From positions 124,001 to 188,000 of the forward strand of contig JBAIAA010000317.1 of the NCBI GenBank assembly GCA_037893245.1: a stretch of DNA of 64,000 nucleotides, read 5' to 3'. Positions 22,926 through 34,707 of this stretch are shown here, one piece after another (position 1 is the first letter of the stretch; every line of letters begins with the position of its first letter). The DNA is from Crossaster papposus. Its lineage: Eukaryota > Echinodermata > Asteroidea > Velatida > Solasteridae. The translations under genes were made by a program, and so were the position numbers. The notes below the pieces were generated by a model, which was given only the letters and a program-made list of their open reading frames with translations, made no database searches and was not told the origin of the DNA.

Positions 22926-23198
22926 GTTTAGTCAAAGACTGCATTTTTAGATGAGTTTCGGCATGTTATAGGGATGCCTCTCGTCACTTTTAAACACCCA
23001 CTGGCCTGCGTTTGAGCCCCTTGTCTTTTGGGGCACTTTTCCAAAGTGGTGTTCAAAGAAAGATGATATACATGGTAATTTAGGAAATGTGCCGCGTGAT
23101 CAAATTTTAGGTAGTTTTTCCTAAAGGCGGCTGGTCTCTGAAAAGTAGAAGGAATACTGCAAGGTTGTAGTATAGGCCTATTACAAAAAATATCGGCT
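22926..23198. other. Spacer between repeat R1 and a MITE
   Basis: No gene or structured repeat recognised. Confidence 0.4.
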
Positions 23199-23437
23199 AC
23201 ACCCTAATAACAGATTGGTTGAAAACTGATAATCAATTGATTGGTACATATGCGTCCAATCAATACATGGGTCAATTGTAATCAAAATATTTGTTATTTT
23301 GACCAGTATTCTTTGTTAAAATTACCAATATCATTGGTTGTTTCGACTACTATTTTTGGTTAACATTTACCAATATCATTGGCTGGACATTATCTACCAA
23401 TCAATAGGTTATTTCAACCATTCTGTTTTTAGGATGT
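23199..23437. mobile_element. CACCCTAAAA MITE, copy 2 (diverged)
   Basis: Ends ACACCCTAATAACAG and TTTTTAGGATGT with the same arms as 17688-17917 ('tggttgaaa', 'tgattggta', 'accaatatcattgg'). The copy is more diverged and internally rearranged; flanks show no clear duplication. Confidence 0.75.
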
Positions 23438-25608
23438 GGATTTCAATTCAATACTATCCAAATTTGCAAACTAGAACATATACCAACTATACTGATCTTG
23501 TTCGAGGTATTCATCAGGAGTTCTGGCAAAAGGAGACGGAACTGGGCAGATGTTGAAATGAGGCTTCTCTGGTATTATTTAGAAAAGGGGATAACATTCT
23601 CCCTACATTGCTGTCTCTTGAATTTCAATAGGACTTTCCAAGAACAAGTTGTGGCTGTTTAAAATTTGCCTTTATCAACATGTCGCAAAGTAAGAAAAAG
23701 GCCTTTCTGAAGTTTGAAATTGTATCCGATGGAAAATGTCCATTGTTTTTTCCTTTAAAACACTGTTATTATACTACTTCCTTAATATTTCTCAACAAAA
23801 TGGTATAGGCATACCAAAGATTACATATATCTATAAATCAATAAGAAGAAAAACAATCAACCTTTTATACATTTCGCAGTTTTCTGCACTATGCCCTGTG
23901 CCCTGTGCCCTGTTCCGTCTCATTTTGCCAGAACGCTTTACAAAATGTGTTGTGTCCAAGCAAACCGCTTCTAACCAAATTGCATTACTTATACCGAGCT
24001 GGGCACCAAATTGACCTATAGTTCATCATCGGGCCGCCGGCGACCACGCTCTAATTGGCTCAACTTTCTCGAATAAAATATGTACCTAAATAACCCCCTT
24101 AAGCTCAACGTATTCAAAAGCGGTTCCTTTTGTATCTTTAAAGTGAGCAGACCCCAGGCTAAATAAATTTTAAATGGGTCATCCCTGAGTATTATATGTA
24201 AATCTGTCTCGTTTCTCACTGTTGTCTTTTTTTGTTAGTCGGTGTGATTCATTGGCAAGTTTAACGTTCAATTACAGTGAGCGCGCGCGTATGGGTACAA
24301 ATGCCTCACCTCGGAAACACAGGCTTCAGATTAGCGTTATCTACACTGAGCACAGTGTTAAGACGTTATGTTGTTGTCACCTACAAACTCACACCCGTGG
24401 GTGTCATTTGCAATTTACGCCAAATCAAATGAAAGGATTGTTACATGGTTGTCTTGTTTTCTTTGTATTTGTGACGTCACACATGGAAGGGTTAGTCAGC
24501 TTCTCAGAGCTATCAGCATGGCTCGACTACATGTGCAATGTGTTCCAATACTGGAGTTGATTAAGGCTAGGAAATGGTGTATATGTGTGACTCATTCCAC
24601 AAAAAGGTGTATTATGTCACAAACAAGTTATATACAATGTTGGAAAGCCCACAACGTAAGATTTTATTTGGTAGATAATAAACCTTTATAGCCCCTCCCA
24701 CATTAGAGATATGATGTAAATGTAGAAAATTGATTGGGCCTACTTCCTTATAGTTCAAATTACCCAACTTTGAAATAGCCGGTTCTGTTGTAGAAAACGA
24801 CAGAACAATGCACACACAATTATGGTTGTTCACTTTATTCATCAAAATCAACATTTCTTCAAAGAGACCTAAAACTGTAGGTATTAAAGATCATTCATGA
24901 CCACAAATGTAAATCACATTTGATTTTGTTTGTACACTCTCTTGTTGAGTGGGTCATTACACGATAATGCACAGCGTGACTTAATCCTTTTTGTTGTAGA
25001 GCCAGTCACATAATCTAGAAATGTTAAATGGAATAACAAGTGTACTTTCAGGCAAATTAATTAGCAAAATAGTATACTGAGGATGTCGCGTTCTGATTAC
25101 GTCATGTACATGTACTGTTTACCACAGTGCATTTATACAGGAACGGGTATAGATAGAATCGTATATGATTGGTTTTTGGTTGGTTTATTTTGTACATATA
25201 TGATTATAATAATACTACATGTATCACATTCCATTCTAATGTTTGTGTCGCCTAAACAAATGATGAAACTTGAAAGCAGTGACCCTTGGTTGGGTAGACA
25301 CATTTATTTAACGAATTAATGAGGTCAAAGGTTGTTTAGGGGTCATTACAGGCCATTGTTCAAATATGCTAAATATTCAATGTTTCTTTGTCTACAGAAT
25401 CTGATGATTTTGATGTAACTTGGTTGAGTGATGTAGGGGTTAATCACAACTCTTTTGAAATACATGTAGGTCAAATGTCATCTTGGGGTCGTTTGAGGTC
25501 ACCCTTTTAAAACGCACACTTTTTTAAGAAGACAAAACATATCGCATCGAACGTGGGAAAAGGCGACACCCGCGATCTGCGGATCGACTCTTTGGCTCCC
25601 AAAGACAA
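23438..25608. other. AT-rich spacer without recognised gene
   Basis: Open frames up to 112 codons (24222-24560) have no recognisable motif. A GC microrepeat 'ccctgtg' occurs three times at 23892-23911. The sequence gaggtcaaaggttg at 25320-25333 is a near DR1. Confidence 0.4.
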
Positions 25609-25859
25609 TTAGACTAGGCACAAAAATGATAAATTATAATGTAAGCGGCAAATTATGCTCAAAGTTGGCAACACACATTTTTAGGGTAATTCCACCCTGA
25701 TGATTACGAAAATTGCTGTTGCCAACACAAAAAATGATCAGAAAGCTCAAATTCAAGATGGCCGACAAAATGGCTGCCAAAAACTGGTAAAATCACATTC
25801 GAAGAACTATTTAGGCTAAATATACAATTCAAATGCATCAATTATGGTGTTAGTAGTTG

Positions 25860-26935
25860 ATGCTCCCGGATAAGTTTGATGGGGTTGCGTCCTGGTCGGA
25901 CTACTTGATCCATTTGGAGTGAGTCCGAGAAGGCAATGTACCTGGCGGCTCACCTGAAGGGCACAGGTCTGGAAGCACTGGTGGACATGGCGCCCGAGGC
26001 ACGGAGGGAATACTCCTCTATCTTGGAGATCTTTGAGCAACGATTCGGCGGGGCGGCACAGGTTCCACTACATCGGGCCCAGTTGTCTATGCGGACGAGG
26101 GGCCGCGACGATTCCCTCAGCAGCCTGGGACAATCCATTCGGCGGCTGGTGTTGAAAAGCTACCCAAGATTGCCTGTGCAGGCCCGGGGTGACTTGGGAG
26201 TGGAGGCTTTCCGGAAGGCCCTGTGGGAGGAGCAGCTGTAGCGTCACCTTTTCTCCAAGAAGGCGGCGACCCTGACCGAAGCCATCACGCTGGTGATGGA
26301 GATGGAAGCGTTCATGGAGTCCCAGGAGTACAAACGGAAAGGGAAGGCCAGAACCAGCGGCGTAATGTCGGTAGACCAGTTTACTCCAGTTCCTGCTAGA
26401 GAGTATCTGTATCTGTATCATATAGTCGGCAAAGCATCCATAGGAAACATCACACCAACTTTTTTTAGTTTTGCGCATTGCGTGGGGGGATGACATCGAT
26501 TCCAAGTATTCCAGTATAAGCCAGTTCCAAGGGTGAAGTATACACCAGACGTGCTGACTCAAGTGGAGTGCTACTGGTGTCATGGTTGGGACACACCGGA
26601 GAGACTGCCCTCGCCGGAAGCGTAAGGCCGCCCCTGACGGGCAGGGTGAGGCGGGCGCGGAACCGGGTCTGGGGCTTGGCGAGCCCGATCCGGGGTGCGA
26701 CCGGCCACTCTCTCCACCGACGGAGCCAGGCCCCGAGAGGTACATTTGCGCCAGCCAGAAGCTAGCCGGTATTGTCTTGCAATAACCGAACCTTCCTCTT
26801 CTCCCCCCCCCCCCCGGAGGAGGGTTCCCGTGATGTACCCCCACTGTGGGAAGGCGTTCACCCGTAGCACCCACCGCCGTAGGCACGTGCGCACCGCGTG
26901 CGATCAGCTCCACCCGGAGCGCCCGTACGTGTAAA
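25860..26935 (+). pseudogene. LTR-retrotransposon gag remnant (Ty3/gypsy-like)
   Basis: The translation has the gag features KFDG ... W..Y at 25870-25910, then YLAAHLKG..LEAL and 'ILEIFEQRFGG' (25936-26090), typical of retrotransposon gag capsid. A zinc knuckle lies at 26565-26620: CYWCHG and THRRDC are in different frames. Near 26830-26930 a C2H-type finger-like stretch (HCGKAF ... RRRHVRTAC) is followed by a stop. Lesions: an in-frame TGA at 25918, a frame change before 25936, TAG at 26239-26241, a 127-bp insertion at 26394-26520 and a frame break in the zinc knuckle. No protease, RT, RNase H or integrase is present, and the 5' end is missing. Non-functional. Confidence 0.7.
26394..26520. 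mobile_element. 127-bp insertion in gag with 8-bp direct repeats
   Basis: An AT-rich segment inside GC-rich gag is flanked by CCAGTTCC at 26386-26393 and 26521-26528. The reading frame on the left resumes in register on the right after one copy of the repeat, showing that this is an insertion. Eight base pairs is the duplication size of hAT and some other DNA transposons; no clear terminal inverted repeat is visible. Confidence 0.7.
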
Positions 26936-28050
26936 GGGGCTGCGGGCTGCGCGGGAGTTCTACCGGGAGGATATTAGGAGCCGTCACTATCGGTTCTGCC
27001 AGGAAGGTTTGGTGGGAGCTCGAGAGGGAGCTCGTCAATCCCGCCGGCCGAGGGCCTTCTCCGCCTCGCCTCTTCCGGCAAAGGAGCCCAGACCTCCCCC
27101 ACGGCGGACGGGACCACCCTGCAGCGGCCCGGCCTTTGTTGCCGCCTCCGCCCAAAAGACGACTGGGCCCAGTTTCGGCGGGGGAGCCGGGGAACCACCC
27201 CCACTTCAAGCGGTCCTCCCGGCATCCCCGTTCGGAGCGGGACGAGTCGGCCAGCCAGCCAAGCCAAGGCCAGAAAGGGCGGATCCGCCGCGCCTACCGG
27301 GGCGCCAGGGATACGGCCGCGGACGCTGCTCCAGCCGGCCGAAGGAAGACAGCCCGGCCAACCCATCCCCGCCAGTGTAAGCTCTGATGTATGTTGTATG
27401 CGGGCGGAAAGCGGGACTCAGACGGACGCCCCCCGGACGCCGACGCTTTGGTGGCGTGGACAGCCCAGGGTCTAATTGCCGGCCGGGTCCCAGGTGGAGC
27501 TGCCGGACGGGACCTGGATGCAGTTGGAGGTGGACGGCGGCCGCCCCGCATGAGGTAAGCGGCAACCCACATGCAGGTTCCCTTGTGTGAACACCCCCGC
27601 GCTACCCCGACGACGTCCCACCGGAGTTCTGGAAGCAGCTGTTTAGGCAGACATAGTTCCAGCGCCGGCCACCTCCCACCTACGAGACGAGAACTTTGAC
27701 TCTCATTTTCCTTTTGTTGTTGTTGTATTGTTGTTGGCGTCGTGCGCCTTCCGGTCCGGGTCTTCCGGGTGCGCGGCGGCAGATGTCCGCCGTCCTGTTT
27801 GGCCGATAGAGAGCACCAGAGCGATTACACGGTGGAATCGCCTAGTGGAGCCCTGCCAGTACGCAACCCGTTCCGGATAGCGCATTCGCCGGACTGTTTT
27901 TAGTGCCGCGTTGGAACGGTAACTTCATGTCACTTGTTTGACCAAGAAGTAGTTTGAATAAACGGCCTAAGAACCACCGAAACCAGTGAATACCTGTCTT
28001 GAGTCTTCTTCCTGTGTGTGTGTCGACCCCAGCAAACGGTCAACGTTACA
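26936..28050 (+). mobile_element. GC-rich LTR-retroelement remainder with LTR-like 3' end
   Basis: The GC-rich stretch continues with proline/arginine-rich open frames on both strands (26898-27380, 27206-27572) that have no recognisable domain and are probably low-complexity remnants. An AATAAA at 27957-27962 is followed about 90 bp later by CAACGTTACA at 28041-28050, a plausible LTR 3' edge. The LTR start is unresolved and no second LTR was found. Confidence 0.5.
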
Positions 28051-28640
28051 ATATGCTATCGGTCCAATACCGGATACATCTGCTACCAATGCCGTAGAAG
28101 GCCTGAGCATCAAGTTCTAAAGATTCGTGCAGGTGAACTACTTGTCTGGGATAACGAGATCAAGTATAAAGACAAAAATAACGGGTCAACTGGGAAAGGT
28201 TTTACACCTGGATACAATTCTGTTCATTTCCTGCATCTCATATAGGCATAGCTGTACTTTATCGTGGTTGCATTTGCTCTGGCGCAGTTAAGGTGTGCTT
28301 TCATGGCGACACAGCTTCTAAGTTACAGTAGAACCCTTCTAACCCAGACTGCTAAACAATTCTTATTTGGCCTTCAAACATGGCCCCCAAAACGCCTAAT
28401 TACGAACTGCACATAGGACTGCTGCCGAGCAAGATGGCTACACAGTTATACGTCTGCTACTGGAATAGAGGGCGCTAAATACAAACTCTACAAAATAAAA
28501 CAAATTTGGCCTCAACATTGACTTACAAATACATTTAGCTGCTTGTTATAATAATTATGATGTCCCAAGCACGTTTTTATTTTGTTGGCTATCCGAATAA
28601 CTATCTTTTGCGCTAGTAATAGGACATGCGTCATGGTTGT
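28051..28640. other. Element 3 interior right of the gag island
   Basis: A short open frame (28018-28245) has no recognised domain. No other structure was identified. Confidence 0.4.
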
Positions 28641-28829
28641 TCCTGTTTTAGCGGCCATTTTAGCCGCCATCTTGAATTTGGGCTTTCGGTTGATTTGTTT
28701 TTTTGGCAACAGGCATTTTCATAATCAGCAGGGTCAAATTACCATTAAAATAAGTGTTGCCCACTTTGAGCATGATTTGCTGCTTACATTGCTTTCCAGA
28801 TAACTTTTCACCTTTGTGTGCCTAGTCTA

Positions 28830-29303
28830 AATTACAGTAATGCACAATAATCATAATTTGCAGTCGTCGGACGTGTTATCTTCCACCACTGACAGGGGTA
28901 AGACTGCACACTTCTTTGAACACTGTCTTTTGGTAAAATAAAACAGTAGCATGTTGACATGTTCATGTAAAAGTACGATGAGCATCCAGCGATGTTAACA
29001 TTGGGCGAAGTCATCAATACATAGTCTGTTAGGCTGAAATATCAGAGTTCTGTTGGATAATTAACTTGAAAAACTGTTAGTAGTGTACTTCCCATGAAAT
29101 ATAAGGTTTATAGACATGTATACAAGAGGAGTCACTTAATAATCACATAACAGTGTGTAAGTGTAACCAGTAAGTGTAACCAGTGCGCCCCTTCGGCTTC
29201 GCCGGCGAGGCATACAAACACATGAATAGTATTGCGAAATGCGAAATATCTTTTTGATAAAACGAAAAAGCTCAGTGAGGTTTGCCGAAAATTTGGCAAG
29301 AAC
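28830..29303. other. Spacer without recognised gene
   Basis: A 12-bp direct duplication 'gtgtaaccagta' occurs near 29160-29180. Nothing else stands out. Confidence 0.4.
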
Positions 29304-29690
29304 TTAAAGGTAGGATACACCATTGGTAATTGCTTGAATTATCATGAATGTGTGGATTTGGGGGGTTATATTTTATAGTAAATATCGTTTAACTGACCGG
29401 TTCTGAAGTTTTACAATCATGGATGCCGAGAAAAGCCAGACAAGCGGCGTTCGTTTTTAACAGGCGTCGTTCAGTGGTTCGTGAGTTGTTCTTGTTTTTT
29501 GTGATCGCCGTCCGGCAATCGTAATTTCTTTTTAAATAAAATTCAATTTTCAGAACAATTATAGGATATCTGGCGCAATCATTTTGCTGGATGCCTACAA
29601 TCATTATTTACTTTCAAATAAGTAGGACATTTCTTAATAATTCGGTGGAATTCTTCTTAGATATCTGCAAATGGTGTATCCTACCTTTAA
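29304..29690 (+). mobile_element. TTAA-targeted MITE, reference copy (387 bp)
   Basis: Starts TTAA-AGGTAGGATACACCATT and ends in the inverted copy ATGGTGTATCCTACCT-TTAA; TTAA at both ends is the target duplication used by piggyBac- and Kolobok-type transposases. Internal landmarks are 'acaatcatggatgccgag', 'ggcgttcgtttttaac' and 'gctggatgcctacaatc'. Other copies: 51373-52057 (broken), 55610-55888 (reverse), 58755-59172, a truncated one at 42504-42835 and a diverged one at 5100-5375. Confidence 0.85.
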
Positions 29691-30892
29691 AGGTAGAGTC
29701 GTTATAAATATCTAACAAAATAAACACGATGCACTAACAATGACAATACATTGTTGCTTGGCACTAAATCCATTGTTGCAGTTCAGTGCAATTGAAAGTT
29801 AACACTGTGAATGGAAATGGGAAATGTAATGAAAATACTTTCACGGGGGAGGCTGAGAAACACCAATGACATATGCCCTTCCACTAAATTTCTAAACGCA
29901 ACCGTCCAGTATGAGGTATAACGTCATTGGTGTAACGCCCCCCCCCCCCCCCCCCCCCCCCTCCGGTGACGGTGACTTCTATATTTTTTTTATATTGAAT
30001 TGCTCAAAAACAATAATCACTTGCCTTCAGTTTATACTTTTGAGTAAATTTCAAATGCCTCCAGAAGATGAATCGTTTCGTTCGAGTTTCGTTCAAGTTT
30101 TGCAGTGCTTTTTGGTTCCAGTTTTCCAGCGCCACTAGTGTCACATAGTTTCCACATTCACTAACACATATATTACACCGTCTTTTCCTAATCTTCAGAC
30201 GGCTATTTGTAAACAACCAACTCGTAAAACCAAATCTCGTATCACCTGGCGATGTTATCAAAGTTTCGTACAAACAGAGTTTTGCTTCGTAATCTACCCA
30301 AAGGCGCATCCAATTTCTTGTCATCCCCTTTCCCCCTTTCCTCGAGTAAAAGGAACCAAATTGACTTACCCTGACTCCTCTACACTCCGAGTATAAGTTC
30401 CCACTTACTCCGTCTTACAGGACAAGAGAATCAACGTCATTACCCCGTCTCCTCCTAGACACCTGGACAAACTGATCCCCTCTCTGCCCCGCCACAAGAA
30501 GGATAGAGGAAGTGAAAACAAGAGAGACTCATCAATACGTCAAACTGCGTTTCATGAGCACCTTATCAGCCGATTCCTGCCACGTATAGCAGATTGCATT
30601 CAGTCGGGCTCTTGTTAGCACACTATCGTCAACTCGTCGTATGTCTGGATCCCTAGACGGCTGTACCATTTCAAGAGCAGGGTGGATCAACTGCATGTTT
30701 GAATAATAACAAGTACAGGAAAAAGTAAAAGCATTTACTTCGGAGTAAAAGCACTATAAAGAAAAGCAAATGCTTCCGTTCGCATGAATACAGTTTTACT
30801 GTTCAGCATTTGCTAACTGAAGAACAAGTAAAATGCTTAATACTTGCAGTTGATTACATAGCCTACAGTAATGGTTATAAAAATAAAGTCTA
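29691..30892. other. Spacer with a poly(C) tract
   Basis: A run of about 23 C lies at 29939-29961 after 'gtaacgcc'. The open frame 30004-30324 (minus) has no recognised domain. Confidence 0.4.
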
Positions 30893-31650
30893 TATATTGT
30901 GCGTATGTACGGCCACGCACACGGAACAACCTGTAATGTTTGAATATACGCCCCTGGTCCCCGTACCAATACCCGTTACGGTGATCGTGCTGTTGCTGTT
31001 GCAGCCCCTAAATTATGGAATAATTTGCCAATAGTATCCGTCAATCCCCATATGTAGAGTCGTTTAAGGAAAGTCTGAATTACTTTTGTTTAATAGTAAT
31101 TAATGGGGCAGTTTTGTTTAAAGTAAGTTGCTAATTATCTGTTATTTGTATTATTAGAATTATGTATTATTATTGCTGTATGTTTACTTTAGGTTGTATC
31201 TTGTTTTGTTAAGCATGTTTGTTTTAGAAACATTGTATTAAGCGCTTTATAAATGTAATTTATTATTATTATTAAATCAGAGCTTCAAGCTTTTGCAGTC
31301 ATGCTGCTTCTTGTAAGGAATGATCGGCCATCCACGTCTCATTTCTTTCCTAAAACCTGGCACGAATGTTTGTATTTTGATTCTGACACTATACCTTTTT
31401 CATGTTTATACATTTACTACCTTATCACACATAATGTAAGCTCCTATTTTGCGTATTGTGTTCAAGGTTGCCCCGACCCAACTGTGAAATATGACTAGTA
31501 AATATTCCAAAAGCATTTACTTATTTACAGAGCAAATGCTAATATTATAGTATATTATTCATACAGACGGTAGTAAATGCTTTAACACTGGTAGTAAAAG
31601 TAAATGCTAGTTTTATTCATACGTTCTTGCTTTCTCTCTCCAATGTTTTC
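30893..31650 (+). repeat. Dispersed repeat R1, copy split by a LINE fragment
   Basis: Segments 30893-30946 and 31274-31650 together match 22430-22925. The 327-bp block between them has no counterpart in the other copy, so the uninterrupted copy serves as an empty-site reference. Confidence 0.8.
30947..31273 (+). mobile_element. LINE 3' end inserted in repeat R1
   Basis: In one frame (30977-31050) the sequence encodes the conserved LINE ORF2 tail DRAVAVAAPKLWNNLP, interrupted by a stop at about 31054. A 3' UTR follows with 'attgtattaagcgctttata' and an (ATT)n tail at 31260-31273, typical of L2/CR1-like elements. Comparison with the uninterrupted R1 copy gives exact edges, with no evident target duplication, as is usual in some of these clades. 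Confidence 0.75.
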
Positions 31651-32841
31651 ATCGCGCATTGACGAGCCAGCGCCTTTAAGTCAGAAACAGACAACATCAC
31701 AACAAATCAAGATGCTTATTAAATTCTAAAATACGTCTGCAACAACTGCAATCCACCTTCATTGTCAAGGCAGAGCCAGATATGAAATGCGGAGAGATGG
31801 TGAATGATGCGCAAGCTTCCTTCAGGGAAAAACGCCTAAAATGTGATCAAGCGGCGCAAGAAGTCAAATTTCAGTGGAGAACGTGTACATATACACGCTG
31901 CAGAAGTTCCCTTGATTGTTGCGCTTGACGTGTTTACACGTCAGACGGTAGTGGAACACGTTGCGGTACGAACACGTTGCGGTACACGTGTATAGACGCC
32001 TGACATTACTGGCATACCCACGGTGGACGTGTATACACGCTAATATTTCCCGTAATGCCGTGTTAACTCGGTGGGTGTGTATACACGCTAAATGTTGACT
32101 AGTAAGAAAGGCAGCTGCAGCTGGCATGTGTAAACTTGATCCACAGGTTTTGAATATTCAAATATTTGGTCAAGTGCGTTGTCGAATAATCGAATACTAC
32201 ATTATTCCAAAATGAACAGCCCTAGCTGAGACAGCTTTATATGCCGTTATTGCTTATTTTAATGTAGTGTGGGGGAAAAGGAATGAAATTATTGTGATGG
32301 TAATAATTCTAAAATTCGAAAATTGAATAATGAGTAATCGTTGCTGATTTTGTTGCATCAGAAAAGTCCCATTCAACTGACAAATTTTACGGGGGAAAAA
32401 TCAATCGTAATTGTGTTACATTTTGCAGAATTGAACGCGTTAGCATTATCATAAGTGTTTTGAGTAAAGGGCAGTACCAAATGACATAGGCCTATAATGC
32501 CAGGCATTATCTTTAATAGGCCATTTATATTAAGTTTTAAGGCGCCATCAGTTTTCTTACTGGTGTTTCTTTATGATTGGTAATTATAATATAATTATAA
32601 ATTATAATATAATTATAAATTGTTTGAGCCTGCAAGTTGAAATTGTCCGAAGGTCAAAATTGCAAGGTCAATGTATTTTCGTTCACTTTTCGTGTAGATT
32701 TGATAAACTATACATTTTTTGAAACGTTATGATATACTTAACATGAAAACCAATGTTTAAATTTGCTTTCAGGTTCTTTATGGCGGTCATCTTGGAGTAT
32801 ATGTCTATAAACCCAATTAACATATTACAACAATATTTTTT
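31651..32841. other. Spacer with GTGTATACAC palindromes
   Basis: Between 31880 and 32100 the motif gtgtatacacgc or its variants recurs ('gacgtgtatacacgctaata', 'ggtgtgtatacacgctaaat', 'gacgtgtttacacgtc'). At 32206-32225 'tgaacagccctagc' resembles a hAT terminus, but no partner end was found. No gene is recognised. Confidence 0.45.
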
Positions 32842-33109
32842 TGGGCTGTAACTACGAAAGCTGTTTATCTGTATACGAGTGTAGCATATAGACGTGGATA
32901 AATCCAAGTTACACGCGTCTTCCTAAACACCTGAATTAAACAGCTCTTACTAAATATCTTAAATGGTTGTTTAGTTGTTTATTGACCGTGGACCCTATTG
33001 TTAATTACATTGTAATATAGAGGATTGCGCAACGATATTAACATACGATAGGCCTCAGTAGATACATCTTCAGCAGGTCTTTACTTAGATACTTTACAGC
33101 CTGAGCCAT

Positions 33110-33320
33110 ATGGCTGATACCAAAAGGCAACGCAGTGACAGTTTCACTGCTGACGAAAGGATGGCTCTCGTTGAGACCATGAGAAACTTTAATTTAATTA
33201 TTGCTGACAAACGATGTGACACTAAAGCCAACCAGAAAAAAAGCTGATGCCTGGAAAGCAACACTTCAGAAATGTCCATCTCGTTTCCTGACCGTAAAGG
33301 CCGATCTGCTATAAGGACAA
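33110..33320 (+). pseudogene. Myb/SANT-like DNA-binding protein fragment (Harbinger ORF1)
   Basis: An ATG at 33110 opens 45 codons with the pattern RSDSFTADERMALVETMR, as in Myb/SANT-like domains (FT..E...LV). The frame hits TGA at 33245-33247 at a run of seven A; shifting one base gives KKADAWKATLQK, the expected K..AW element. So this is a frameshifted first half of the Harbinger-associated Myb-like protein, which in known systems helps the transposase bind the termini and enter the nucleus. Confidence 0.65.
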
Positions 33321-33544
33321 CAAAGAATTGGGTGTTCTAAATACAATCCGATAAGTCCAAGTAAATCGTTCAACGTGTCTTTGCTAACTCTGAAACGTCT
33401 GATGAAATATTCCTCGTCATACTCGTCTAAGGGATTCACCTTGTCCCTAAAAACTCTTGGTGCACGTTGGTGTTGGCGACCATGACGATGTTCTTGTTAG
33501 TTGGCCTCCTCTTTTGCAGTAAAGAAGATTTGAAGCGCATCCAT
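33310..33544 (-). pseudogene. HARBI1-like transposase, N-terminal fragment
   Basis: From the complement of an ATG at 33542-33544 the minus strand reads MDALQIFFT ... then, after one in-frame TAA at residue 16, RVFRDKVNPLDEYDEEYF and IRRFRVSKDTLNDLLGLI, the recognisable N-terminal helix region of HARBI1-type transposases. The DDE catalytic domain is absent, deleted up to the Myb fragment. The stop could arise from one C-to-T change in a CAA codon. Confidence 0.75.
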
Positions 33545-33962
33545 CCTGTCCACCTTTCTACCTTTCTGTGTACATATCTGGCTTCTAAATGGCTCAGAAT
33601 ACTCACTAAACAACCCCCGTACCATGTTTAAGAATTGCTATTGTTTGTTATAAACACATGTTTAACTCCAATGGTCATTTAGACGCGGCTAACGTAAAAC
33701 AAGCTTCGTAGTACTTGTTTGAAGTTAGACACCAGGTTTAAACAGTGACTACTAATGTATACGCATCTAATGGCTTAAACAGCTTTCGTAGTTACAGCCC
33801 ATTATGTTCTGTTGATGAAATATGGCCTAAAGGTCCAAAAATGAAACAACATTATAACAAATTACACGATGACGTCATCGTGATGTCACTTCAATGTTTA
33901 TTTATAACACATCCCGCCATACCTGCATACCAAGATTGAACCCACACTCTTAAAAATCCCGG

Positions 33963-34395
33963 GTCAGATTTAACCCGGAAAGGGTCAGATCTGACCCGGA
34001 TTCCGGTTCCCAGGGGGCCTGACCCATTCCGGGTCAGCGTGACCCGGAGTTCCGGGTCAGAATTTCCTGACCCGGAAAAGGGTTGCTTTTAAATGACCCG
34101 GAAATAGGGTTTCCGGGTTAAATAATACTCACCCGGATTACCGGGTCAAAGGTTTTGTGACCCAAAATCTGGGTTTCCGGGTCAATATTTTCTGACCCGG
34201 GACCCGGGTCACTCACAATGACCCAGAAACCGGGTCGAAATCCAAAATATCCGGGTAAAAAATTAGCCCGTTCCGGGTCGTGTTTTTGACCCGGAACTGG
34301 TCAAATATGACCCATTCCGGGTTAAAACTGACCCGGAATCTGAGGCTCAGGGTTGGATTAACCCGGAGAACAGGGTTGGATCGACCCGGAAATTG
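33963..34395. repeat. Left GACCCGG subterminal array
   Basis: About 25 copies of GACCCGG, AACCCGG or CCGGGT(C/T) at spacings of 8-25 bp with AT-rich linkers, in both orientations. Probable transposase-binding repeats. Confidence 0.85.
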
Positions 34396-34707
34396 TATTC
34401 AGATTGCTGTGACTTATTCTATTGTTCTAGACTTGTCATACTGGTATTACCGACGTGCACCTGGCATCTTAAGTCAGATCAATTTCAGAAGTAATATACA
34501 TGTACATACATTCAGTGTATGCATGTCTTGTCCGTCCAATTTCATGAAGAGATGTAATTTTTTTCTCCACAACATGGATGCTTATCTTATTTAAGACCTG
34601 CTTTCTTCAAGATGAAGAGCAATAAGGACAAAAGAGAAACTACAATTTTGTGTTACGTACATGCCAGTTAAATATCACATTTTATTCATCTAGGGCAAAA
34701 ATAACAA

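Larger units (their letters stand above)
25610..28829 (+). mobile_element. Element 3: inverted-repeat transposon hosting a gag island
   Basis: Bounded by TAGACTAGGCAC at 25610 and its inverted copy ending at about 28829, flanked by AAT on both sides, a probable 3-bp duplication. The arms run about 190 bp (25610-25790 and 28640-28829) and share 'aatgtaag', 'aaattcaagatggc' and a paired GGC(N)GCCATTTT motif like those of elements 1 and 2. The TAG start, 3-bp duplication and motif suggest the same lineage, but no transposase remains. The interior is occupied by the gag island (25860-28050) and by 28051-28640, which has no recognised gene. Confidence 0.65.
32842..33801 (+). mobile_element. Harbinger-type transposon, internally deleted
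   Basis: Termini TGGGCTGTAACTACGAAAGC at 32842 and its inverted copy ending at 33801 have nearly perfect arms of about 26 bp. Flanks are TTT and TTA, close to the TWA-type 3-bp duplication of PIF/Harbinger. Inside are two remnants typical of that superfamily: a Myb/SANT-like ORF on plus and a HARBI1-like N-terminus on minus. Their ends almost meet at about 33310-33340; the rest of the transposase is deleted. Length 960 bp. Confidence 0.75.

Noticed and set aside
26568-27590. Overlapping Pro/Arg-rich open frames on both strands
   Set aside because: High GC content removes stop codons; no domain was recognised and the frames contradict each other.
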